From JAXHTH01 sp034211115 (lineage in GTDB: Bacteria; Planctomycetota; Phycisphaerae; Phycisphaerales; SM1A02), in assembly GCA_034211115.1 (NCBI GenBank), contig JAXHTH010000125.1:1-7094 (forward strand): a stretch of 7,094 bases of DNA. The letters run 5' to 3'. This document shows positions 1 to 5,305 of the stretch, piece after piece. Position numbers and translations under genes: made by a program. The notes beneath the pieces are model-generated. The model had not been told where the DNA came from. It ran no database searches and saw only the letters and a program-made list of their open reading frames with translations. Each line of letters begins with the position of its first letter. Positions within the stretch are counted from its first letter, which is position 1.

Positions 1-51
1 ACATGGAGCCCGAGGCGGCCGCCAATCTCTTTCCACCGAGCAAGGAACGTC

Positions 52-57
52 AAGGAG
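52..57 (+). promoter_or_regulatory. Shine-Dalgarno site of the major pseudopilin gene
   Basis: AAGGAG lies 9 nt before ATG 67. This supports the first of two closely spaced in-frame ATG codons (67 and 73). I see no convincing promoter in the 66 bases upstream, so transcription probably begins outside the window. Confidence 0.7.
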
Positions 58-66
58 TTAGGTCAC

Positions 67-459
67 ATGCGTATGCGCACCAAGCGAGCTTTCACGCTCA
101 TCGAGATTCTCATCGTCGTGGTGATTCTCGGCATTCTCGCCGCGATCGTCATCCCGCAGTTCACCGATGCCTCCCAGGAAGCCATGCTCTCCAGCGTTCA
201 GAGCCAGCTTCAGACCCTCCGCAGCCAGATCGAGCTGTACCGGGTCAAGGAAGGCGGCACCCTGCCCAACATGGCCGACTGGAGCGACCTGACGGACGGT
301 GACTACATCCAGCAGGATCCGGTCAACCCCTTCAACGACTCCACGACCATCGCCGGCGCGTATGCCGACGGCGTGGGCTGGATCTGGGACGGTTCGGACC
401 TCAGCGCGGCCGATCCCGACGGCATCGAGGGTGACGGCGACAACGTGTTCGACTTCTGA
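67..459 (+). CDS. gspG: GspG-like major pseudopilin (type II secretion / type IV filament)
   Basis: Main subunit of a periplasmic pseudopilus or pilus-like filament; it would be processed by a prepilin peptidase and assembled at the inner membrane. The 130-residue product has a short basic leader (residues 1-8) and a class III cleavage site A8^F9 followed by F-T-L-I-E, with the conserved Glu at +5 (E13). A hydrophobic helix follows at about 14-33, then an amphipathic helix to about 62 (S-Q-L-Q-T-L-R-S-Q-I-E-L-Y). The small C-terminal domain holds D-P-V-N-P-F-N (84-90) and G-W-I-W (104-107). Length fits GspG. The -1 residue is Ala, not the usual Gly. The tail (116-130) is very acidic and might bind Ca2+, as GspG proteins do, but this is inference. 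Start ATG 67 has AAGGAG at 52-57; an in-frame ATG at 73 is a weaker alternative. A terminator follows directly, so the gene is either monocistronic or the last of an upstream unit. Confidence 0.93.
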   Translation: MRMRTKRAFTLIEILIVVVILGILAAIVIPQFTDASQEAMLSSVQSQLQTLRSQIELYRVKEGGTLPNMADWSDLTDGDYIQQDPVNPFNDSTTIAGAYADGVGWIWDGSDLSAADPDGIEGDGDNVFDF

Positions 460-487
460 TTTCACCCACTCAGTTCACAGGACTTCA

Positions 488-521
488 GACGTCGACGCGG
501 AAACGCGGCGGCGTCTTTTTT
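488..521 (+). terminator. Intrinsic (Rho-independent) terminator after the major pseudopilin gene
   Basis: A 12-bp stem (488-499 with 504-515) contains one G-T wobble and one A-G mismatch, closes on a GAAA tetraloop at 500-503, and is followed by six T residues at 516-521. It starts 28 nt after the pseudopilin stop codon and ends 41 nt before the next start codon. Stem, stable loop and T-run together are a textbook arrangement. It should cut or attenuate transcription between the abundant pilin and the assembly genes downstream. Confidence 0.88.
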
Positions 522-562
522 CACCCGCGGGCAACATCTTGCCCGCCCCGGCCAGACCGACC

Positions 563-1243
563 ATGTTGCGTGCAGGTCACAATCCGAACGCGCCGCGCCG
601 CGTGGCGGCCCGCCGCCCCCGGCGGGGGGGAACCACCGGCGGGCTGCTCGTGACCCTCTCGCTGCTGGGGGCGCTGGCGGCGACGGCCGCGGTGGTCACC
701 CCCGCCTGGCTGCTCGCCTCTCCCAACCCGGCGCCGCAGACCGTGACCGCCCGGGCGCCGGCCCACCAGGAGGTCATCGAGCTGCTCGGCTCGCTCATCA
801 GCCGCAGCCGCGAGGTGCTCGCGGTCCATCCGCGCGGCGCCGATCCGTACCTGGAGATCGTCCTCTGGCTGGAGGACGGCGAGAACCGGGGCCGGGTGGA
901 TCCGGATGAAATCGCCGTGATCACCCACAGCGAGGTGATGCGCACGATCACCTACTTCGGCCTGGAGGAAGAAGGCGCCGACGCGGAGGGCGGGGAACAC
1001 GCCGTCGACGCGTCCGATATCCGCCGCCGCGCGTTCTGCGCCGCCTGGCGAAGCCGGCCCGATGTCCCGCCGCGGGTGCTCGCCACCGGGATCGCGACGA
1101 TGGAGGTTCAGCCCGTGCCCCGTGCGGCGGAGGGGCGGCGCTTGCTTCGCATCTCGCTCACCTGGCCGGCCGATCTGGCCGATGGTCCGGATGAGGCATC
1201 CGTGCTGCTGGATGTGCTCATGCGCCCCGATCACGAGGCATGA
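563..1243 (+). CDS. Unrecognised membrane-anchored protein, possible degenerate minor pseudopilin
   Basis: I do not recognise this 226-residue product. It has an Arg-rich N-terminus (residues 12-21), one hydrophobic segment at about 27-52 and a soluble domain that should be periplasmic. The layout of basic leader, Gly, hydrophobic helix and globular domain resembles a pseudopilin, and it sits between two pseudopilin genes. The F-T-L-I-E motif is absent; after G26 the sequence runs G-L-L-V-T, with Thr where Glu is usual at +5. Some GspK proteins also lack Glu5, but this protein is shorter than a typical GspK. A strongly patterned segment (97-103, then 105-116) carries a 12-residue EF-hand-like loop. 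ATG 563 has no clear Shine-Dalgarno site, and a 6-bp all-GC stem (609-614 with 621-626) lies soon after the start. The frame stays open upstream, but any earlier start would cross the terminator; TTG 539 is possible. Its stop overlaps an ATG at 1240. Confidence 0.72.
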   Translation: MLRAGHNPNAPRRVAARRPRRGGTTGGLLVTLSLLGALAATAAVVTPAWLLASPNPAPQTVTARAPAHQEVIELLGSLISRSREVLAVHPRGADPYLEIVLWLEDGENRGRVDPDEIAVITHSEVMRTITYFGLEEEGADAEGGEHAVDASDIRRRAFCAAWRSRPDVPPRVLATGIATMEVQPVPRAAEGRRLLRISLTWPADLADGPDEASVLLDVLMRPDHEA

Positions 1244-1248
1244 GGGAG
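1243..1248 (+). promoter_or_regulatory. Shine-Dalgarno site choosing the start of the small membrane protein
   Basis: AGGGAG lies 9 nt before ATG 1258, whereas the in-frame ATG at 1240 has no comparable site. The motif overlaps the stop codon of the preceding gene (1241-1243), so the two genes are probably translationally coupled. Confidence 0.6.
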
Positions 1249-1257
1249 TCACCGACC

Positions 1258-1560
1258 ATGCGGCGAGGCACTTATCTGAACGTCATTCTGACCGTCAACG
1301 CGGTGCTGCTCACGGGCCTGCTGTGGACGCAGCTCGCGGATCGGCCGCTGCTGGAGACGGAGGCGGCGGCGCAGTCGCGCACGAAGACGCCGGCGCCCCC
1401 GGCCCCGCCCAACGCGGCGGAACAGCGGGCGAAGATGATCAAAACGCTCAACGGCCTCAAGCAGTCCGTCGACGCGCAGCGCAAGCTGATGGAAAGCGGG
1501 AAGCTGAAGGTCACCGTGACCAACCTGGATGAGATCGAACTGGAGGCCCCGTCGCGCTGA
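1258..1560 (+). CDS. Small single-span membrane protein of unknown function
   Basis: Function not recognised. The 100-residue product has R2-R3 followed by a hydrophobic segment at about 6-24 (Y-L-N-V-I-L-T-V-N-A-V-L-L-T-G-L-L-W), so an N-in, C-out membrane topology is likely. A Pro/Ala linker follows (about 43-51). Next comes a charged helical stretch of about 35 residues (A-E-Q-R-A-K-M-I-K-T-L-N-G-L-K-Q) that could form a short coiled coil, and then a K-L-K-V-T-V-T-N strand near the end. ATG 1240 would add six residues and overlap the previous stop as ATGA; ATG 1258 has the better ribosome site. Its position between a pseudopilin-like gene and a GspH-like gene, with a 24-nt gap to the latter, implies co-transcription and a part in the same machine, perhaps a local scaffold. 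That role is inference only. Confidence 0.75.
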   Translation: MRRGTYLNVILTVNAVLLTGLLWTQLADRPLLETEAAAQSRTKTPAPPAPPNAAEQRAKMIKTLNGLKQSVDAQRKLMESGKLKVTVTNLDEIELEAPSR

Positions 1561-1584
1561 CACAGCGCGCAGGAGGGGAAACCC

Positions 1585-2184
1585 ATGTGCGACCGCCCGT
1601 GTCCACCCGAATCGAACAGGGGAGGCTACACGCTGGTCGAGCTGTTGATCGTGATCGCAGTGCTCGGCCTGGCCGGCGCGTTGCTCGTGCCGCATCTCGT
1701 CGATCAACCCAGCATGACGGTGCAGGCGGCGGTGCGACAGCTCATCGCCGATCTCAGCTTCGCCCAGTCCGACGCCCTGGCCCATCAGGCCTATCGGCGG
1801 GTGCACTTCTACGAAGACGGGCGGGGCTACTGCCTGCTTCGGGTGGATGAAGGCAACTACGCCGCACCCTTCGATGAGGGGACCGCCGACTACGTCTACG
1901 ACCCGCTCGCCGAGGCCGGCGAAACGGGCCACTACATCATCGACTTCAGCACCGATGAGCGGTTCCAGGGCGTGTCGATCACCTCCGTCATCATCGACGG
2001 CGGGGGAGAGGGAATCGGCGGCAACGGTGCGGACGTCGTCTACGACCCGCTGGGCGGGACCATCCGCAGCGGGGGACTGCCCGGGACAGGGGGAACCGTC
2101 GTCCTCACCGCCGATGACGATGACTACGAGATCACCGTTTCGCCTTTCACCGGGAAGCTCACCGTCCAGAAGCTGGGCGGCTAG
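1585..2184 (+). CDS. GspH/FimT-like minor pseudopilin
   Basis: Minor pseudopilin expected at the filament tip or in its initiation complex. The 199-residue product has a 14-residue leader ending in G13-G14, then Y15-T-L-V-E19, a canonical prepilin peptidase site with Glu at +5. The hydrophobic helix covers about 18-36. After it, A-V-R-Q-L-I-A-D-L-S-F-A-Q-S-D-A-L-A is the typical GspH/FimT helix, followed by a beta-rich domain with R-R-V-H-F-Y and a C-terminal S-P-F-T-G-K-L-T-V strand pair. A Gly-rich loop (about 137-146) and a second one at about 159-168 interrupt the domain. The unprocessed leader contains two Cys (C2, C6), which is odd. Start ATG 1585 has AGGAGGGG at 1571-1578. GspH versus FimT/PilE-type naming cannot be settled here; the family call is firm. 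Confidence 0.9.
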   Translation: MCDRPCPPESNRGGYTLVELLIVIAVLGLAGALLVPHLVDQPSMTVQAAVRQLIADLSFAQSDALAHQAYRRVHFYEDGRGYCLLRVDEGNYAAPFDEGTADYVYDPLAEAGETGHYIIDFSTDERFQGVSITSVIIDGGGEGIGGNGADVVYDPLGGTIRSGGLPGTGGTVVLTADDDDYEITVSPFTGKLTVQKLGG

Positions 2185-2211
2185 GCCCCCGGGGCGCGGA
2201 GGAGTACGAGC

Positions 2212-2220
2212 AGGAGGAGG
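2212..2220 (+). promoter_or_regulatory. Shine-Dalgarno tract deciding the pilM start
   Basis: AGGAGGAGG (2212-2220) precedes two in-frame GTG codons at 2220 and 2226. GTG 2220 overlaps the tract itself, so GTG 2226, with 5-8 nt spacing, is the more plausible start. Confidence 0.65.
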
Positions 2221-2225
2221 TGGGT

Positions 2226-3398
2226 GTGTTCGCAGGACGTTTTTCATCGTCGATCGGTCACCTGGCCGTGGACATCGGTTCGCGCGGCATTCGTCTCCTC
2301 CAGGTCCGCGAGCACCAGCGCCAGCTTCATGTGGTCGGGGCCGCCCGCGTCGATCTGCCCTCCGGCACGCTGGAGGACATCCAGACACCGGAGGCGAAGG
2401 AGGCGCTGACGCAGCAGCTCCAGGCCGCGGTGACCAACGGCGGCTTCACCGGCCGACGGTGCGTGGTCAGCCTGCCCCGTTCCGACGTGCGGCTGCAGTC
2501 GATCCGGCTGCCGGCCATGCCCGAGAACGAACTGCGCCAGGCGGCGCTGTGGGAGGCCTCGCAGCGGTTCGGGTTCGACCGGGAGGCGATGGAGGCGGAT
2601 TACATCCGCACCGGGGCGACGCTGCAAAGCGGCGAGAACCGGGAGGAGATCCTGCTTGTCGCCTCCTCGCACGCGAGCCTGCACGCCCGTCTCGCGCCGG
2701 TGATGGAGGCCGGGCTGAGGCCCATCGCCGTCGACACCGATTTCAGCGCCCTGGCCCGGATCTTCTCCCGCTGCTATCGGCGGGAGAGCGATCAATCCAG
2801 GGTGCGCATGGTGGTCGAGGTCGGCGCGTCGGGCTCGACCGTGTTGATTCTGAGGGGCGATCAGGTCGCGTTCGCCAAGTCGCTGGGGATCAGCGGCCAC
2901 GATTTCAACCAGGCGGTGGCCGAGCATCTTCAGCTTGACGAAGTGGCGGCGGCGGAGCTGCGGGCGGCACGCATCGCCGCCCAGCGCTCCCAGCAGAGCG
3001 TCGACGCACCCGTGGAGGCGGACGCGGATCGCGCGGTCTTCGAGGCCACCCGTCCCCTGATCGGCGACCTCGTCAAGGAGATCGTCCTCTGCCTGCGCTA
3101 CTACGGGGTGACCTTCCGCGGCCATCCGCCGGAGCGGATCATCCTCAGCGGGGGGGACGGGCTGGAGCCGCAACTGGACGCGACGGTGCAGCAGGCGTGC
3201 AAGATCCCCACCACGTTCGATGATGAACTGTCCACGCTCGAGCATCTGATCGGGCAGATTCACGCGAAGCTGCACCGGCGGCCGGGCCCCGCGTCCTGCT
3301 GGGCCGTCGCGGCCGGGCTCAGCGCCCGCGGCCTCAACCCGCCCAAGGGGGCGCTGGACGAGCAATCGCAGACCGAAGCACGAAGGGGGGCGGCATGA
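2226..3398 (+). CDS. pilM: PilM-like actin-fold ATPase of the assembly platform
   Basis: Cytoplasmic actin-like protein that binds ATP and docks on the N-terminal tail of PilN, connecting the inner-membrane platform to the cytoplasmic motor. The 390-residue product starts with V-D-I-G-S-R-G (15-21), the first phosphate-binding motif of the FtsA/PilM fold. A-A-L-W-E-A and the following F-D-R-E-A-M-E-A-D-Y match the PilM segment around residues 106-123. The second phosphate motif is V-E-V-G-A-S-G (197-203), with Glu where Asp is usual. The adenosine motif is I-I-L-S-G-G-D-G (305-312). Length is near the PilM norm, with a modest charged insertion at about 257-268 and a hydrophilic tail. No membrane segment is seen. 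The start is GTG, at 2226 (alternative 2220). The gene follows the GspH-like gene by 41 nt and its stop overlaps the pilN start as ATGA. Separate PilM and PilN argue for pilus-type organisation; T2SS fuses these functions in GspL. Confidence 0.92.
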   Translation: MFAGRFSSSIGHLAVDIGSRGIRLLQVREHQRQLHVVGAARVDLPSGTLEDIQTPEAKEALTQQLQAAVTNGGFTGRRCVVSLPRSDVRLQSIRLPAMPENELRQAALWEASQRFGFDREAMEADYIRTGATLQSGENREEILLVASSHASLHARLAPVMEAGLRPIAVDTDFSALARIFSRCYRRESDQSRVRMVVEVGASGSTVLILRGDQVAFAKSLGISGHDFNQAVAEHLQLDEVAAAELRAARIAAQRSQQSVDAPVEADADRAVFEATRPLIGDLVKEIVLCLRYYGVTFRGHPPERIILSGGDGLEPQLDATVQQACKIPTTFDDELSTLEHLIGQIHAKLHRRPGPASCWAVAAGLSARGLNPPKGALDEQSQTEARRGAA

Positions 3399-4087
3399 AG
3401 CAGCACAGTATCGATCTGCTGCCCGATTCGATCCGGGCGCGCAGCCAGGCCGGCGTGCGCACGGGGCGCTATATCACGTCCGCGGTGGTGTCGATCATCC
3501 TCGTCGTCGTGGCCACCACGCACGTGTGCCTGCAGCTTGATCGGGCGCGGGGGGAACGGGCCTCGGCCCGGGAGCAGGCCGATCTGGTCCTCGCGGCCGA
3601 AGAAAAGGCCTCCGAGCTGGAAGGCATGATCGAGGAGGTCGAGGGGTTCATCGAGCGCTACCGGCGCATCGCCCCGCCACTGGAGATCAACCGCCTCCTG
3701 GCCACCGCGATCAACGCGATGCCGGAGGGGCTGACGCTGGATCGGGTCGATCTGGACGCGGGGGCGCGTCGCATCACCCGCTCGCCGCGCGACAAGGGCC
3801 CGGTGGATCCGGACGCGGCTCCGCCGCGGGTGTTGACGGCGGAGATCGCCGGCTTCGCGCCCGACGACCGGGCGATCGCGGAGTTCGTCAGCCGCCTGGA
3901 GGGCACCGAACCGTTCCGGCAGGTCAGTCTCGATTTCAGCCGCACGCGTGACGTGCGGGGCCGGACGGCGCGCGAGTTCCGCCTCAGCTTCCGGATCAAC
4001 TTCGAGGCGGACTACGAGCCGGCGCGCGCCGACGCGCCGCCCGCACCGGCCACGGAGCTCGCCCTGGAGGAGACGGATCATGAATGA
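3395..4087 (+). CDS. pilN: PilN-like inner-membrane platform protein
   Basis: Bitopic inner-membrane protein that binds PilM through its cytoplasmic tail and pairs with PilO in the periplasm. The 230-residue product begins with S-I-D-L-L-P (5-10), matching the I-N-L-L-P type PilM-binding motif. A membrane segment follows at about 27-46, then a charged coiled coil at about 49-90 (E-K-A-S-E-L-E-G-M-I-E-E-V-E) and a ferredoxin-like domain at about 97-207 (I-N-R-L-L-A-T-A-I-N-A-M-P-E-G-L-T-L-D-R-V). Residues 128-144 look like a disordered, Pro/Asp-rich insertion. A Pro/Ala and acidic tail (208-230) goes beyond the fold. The start overlaps the pilM stop by 4 nt, with AAGGGGGG at 3383-3390, and the end overlaps pilO by 8 nt, so translational coupling is likely. 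Identification rests on motif, topology and order. Confidence 0.92.
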   Translation: MKQHSIDLLPDSIRARSQAGVRTGRYITSAVVSIILVVVATTHVCLQLDRARGERASAREQADLVLAAEEKASELEGMIEEVEGFIERYRRIAPPLEINRLLATAINAMPEGLTLDRVDLDAGARRITRSPRDKGPVDPDAAPPRVLTAEIAGFAPDDRAIAEFVSRLEGTEPFRQVSLDFSRTRDVRGRTAREFRLSFRINFEADYEPARADAPPAPATELALEETDHE

Positions 4088-4655
4088 GAACCGGCACCTG
4101 ATCTTCGCCATCGTCGGCGGGCTGGCCATCCTTCTCCTCGGCGGCGCGCTGCTGGTCTGGCCCAATTACCGTGAGGCGCGTCAGATCCGGCAGGAAACCG
4201 CCGAGCTGCGCCGGAAAGTCTCCGATTCCGCCGGGCACACCGGCACCGTCGAACGGCTGGCCGACGAGCTCGAGTCGGCGCGGGCCCGCGTGGACCGCGA
4301 GCTGAAGCTCATCCCCGACGCGCCCGACGTCGCCGGGCTCATGCGCAAACTCTCGCTGCCCGTGGACGGGCGCACCGTGCTCGACCAGACCTTCACCGCG
4401 GGCAACGCGTGCGACGCGGTGCTCGGCGAATCGTTCTCCGAGCGCAGCATGCCGCTGACGGTCGACATGCAGGCGAGGTTCGACTCGGTCTTCGCACTGA
4501 TTTGCGCGGCGGAGCGCATGAATCGCCTGGTTCGGATCTCCTCGGTGCGCCTGGCGGCGGACCGCTCGGGCGCGGCGCGGGGCATGCCGATGCTGACCGC
4601 GTCGGTGGGGTTGGAGGTGATCTACGACGCGCCGGCGGTCGAGGAGGGCAGTTGA
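4080..4655 (+). CDS. pilO: PilO-like inner-membrane platform protein
   Basis: Partner of PilN in the periplasmic platform of a type IV filament machine. The 191-residue product has a membrane segment at about 7-27, a coiled coil at about 30-75 (R-Q-E-T-A-E-L-R-R-K-V) and a PilO/GspM ferredoxin-like domain at about 83-184. The S-F-S-E-R-S-M-P-L-T-V-D-M segment (118-130), the F-D-S-V-F-A-L helix (134-140) and R-L-V-R-I-S-S-V (149-156) match the PilO pattern of a Pro-Leu-x-Val strand, a helix, then R-x-V-x-I. Two Cys (C111, C142) lie in the domain and could form a disulfide in the periplasm, although this is unproven. Start ATG 4080 has GGAGGAG at 4066-4072 and lies inside the end of pilN. The stop is 1 nt before the next start. 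GspM would be the alternative name, but separate PilM and PilN upstream favour PilO. Confidence 0.91.
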   Translation: MNENRHLIFAIVGGLAILLLGGALLVWPNYREARQIRQETAELRRKVSDSAGHTGTVERLADELESARARVDRELKLIPDAPDVAGLMRKLSLPVDGRTVLDQTFTAGNACDAVLGESFSERSMPLTVDMQARFDSVFALICAAERMNRLVRISSVRLAADRSGAARGMPMLTASVGLEVIYDAPAVEEGS

Positions 4656-4656
4656 G

Positions 4657-5262
4657 ATGATGGTGACGCTTCGGCGCTACTGGCTTCAGCTCACCGCGGA
4701 CAAGAAGAAGTTCACGGTGCTCTGCGTGATGATCGGCCTGGGGCTTCTGCTCTGGGCGCGGCTGATCGTGATCTCCAACATGCCGCGGACGGCGGTGGCG
4801 GAGGAGGAGGCGTCGGCCTCGGCGTCGACGACCCCGGCCACGGACGCGCCGCACGTGTCCGATAACCGCGGCGGGGTCGCGATCCCCGTCGCCCTCGCGG
4901 AGCGCCCCGAACGGGACCCGTTCATGATCAGCGCCGCGCACTTCCCAAAACCGGCGCCAGTTAACGACTTGGCATCAGAAGCAGAGAAGTCGTCATCCCA
5001 GCAGGCCGAAGATCCTGAAGCAGCCGAAGCCCGGCTCCGGGCCCGCCTGCAGGGCCTCGTCGATCAGCTCACGCTGGAGGCGGCGATGACCGGCGCCTCC
5101 CTGGCCGTGATCGACGGCGCCACCTACCGGACGGGCAGTTCGGTTCCGGCCGGGGGCGACGAGCAGGTGACGTTCCTGCTCGAAGAAGTGAGGCAACGGT
5201 CGGTGGTGCTCGTGTATGAGGGCCGCCGATTCCAATTGAAGATGAGTCGTCCAGGGGGCTGA
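4657..5262 (+). CDS. Membrane-anchored PilP/GspC-like protein linking platform and secretin
   Basis: Probable periplasmic connector between PilN-PilO and the secretin. The 201-residue product has a short cytoplasmic part, one membrane segment at about 19-40, and a long low-complexity linker rich in Ala, Ser and Glu. R-D-P-F (86-89) is a motif common in PilP/GspC/GspB-type proteins. A second linker follows (about 97-128), then a beta-rich domain at about 130-197 (G-A-S-L-A-V-I-D-G-A-T-Y-R-T-G and V-V-L-V-Y-E-G-R-R-F-Q-L) with the homology-region-like pattern of GspC and PilP. PilP is usually a lipoprotein; this one has no lipobox and is anchored like GspC, so I give no symbol. Start ATG 4657 has GAGGAGGG at 4641-4648, while ATG 4660 is equally in frame. 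Part of the second linker uses codons unlike the rest (see findings). It follows pilO by 1 nt and precedes the secretin by 43 nt. Confidence 0.82.
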   Translation: MMVTLRRYWLQLTADKKKFTVLCVMIGLGLLLWARLIVISNMPRTAVAEEEASASASTTPATDAPHVSDNRGGVAIPVALAERPERDPFMISAAHFPKPAPVNDLASEAEKSSSQQAEDPEAAEARLRARLQGLVDQLTLEAAMTGASLAVIDGATYRTGSSVPAGGDEQVTFLLEEVRQRSVVLVYEGRRFQLKMSRPGG

Positions 5263-5305
5263 GTTCGCACCTTTGCCACCTGGTGAGGCAGGAGTACACC
5301 CAGTC

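Noticed and set aside
2..61. Possible tail of an upstream gene ending in TAG at 59-61
   Set aside because: Twenty codons are too few to show coding character, and the composition is not convincing. An upstream gene may exist but cannot be supported here.
299..562. N-terminal extension of the unknown membrane protein back to 299
   Set aside because: The frame is open, but it would overlap the major pseudopilin gene out of frame and run through the terminator hairpin. The extra residues are Ser/Thr/Arg/Pro-rich shadow sequence.
624..630. Run of seven G residues in the unknown membrane protein as a frameshift site
   Set aside because: The frame continues cleanly through a membrane helix and an ordered domain, so nothing indicates a frameshift or a sequencing error.
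1249..2388. A 379-codon minus-strand open frame across the small membrane protein and the GspH-like gene
   Set aside because: The product is Arg/Gly/Pro-rich low-complexity sequence with no recognisable motif, and it spans three convincing + strand genes.
2244..3365. A 373-codon minus-strand open frame opposite pilM
   Set aside because: It is a shadow of the pilM reading frame; pilM motifs on the + strand are unambiguous.
5263..5305. Promoter or terminator between the connector gene and the secretin
   Set aside because: Only weak 4-bp inverted repeats and no recognisable -35/-10 pair are visible in these 43 bases; a simple intergenic gap with a ribosome site explains it.
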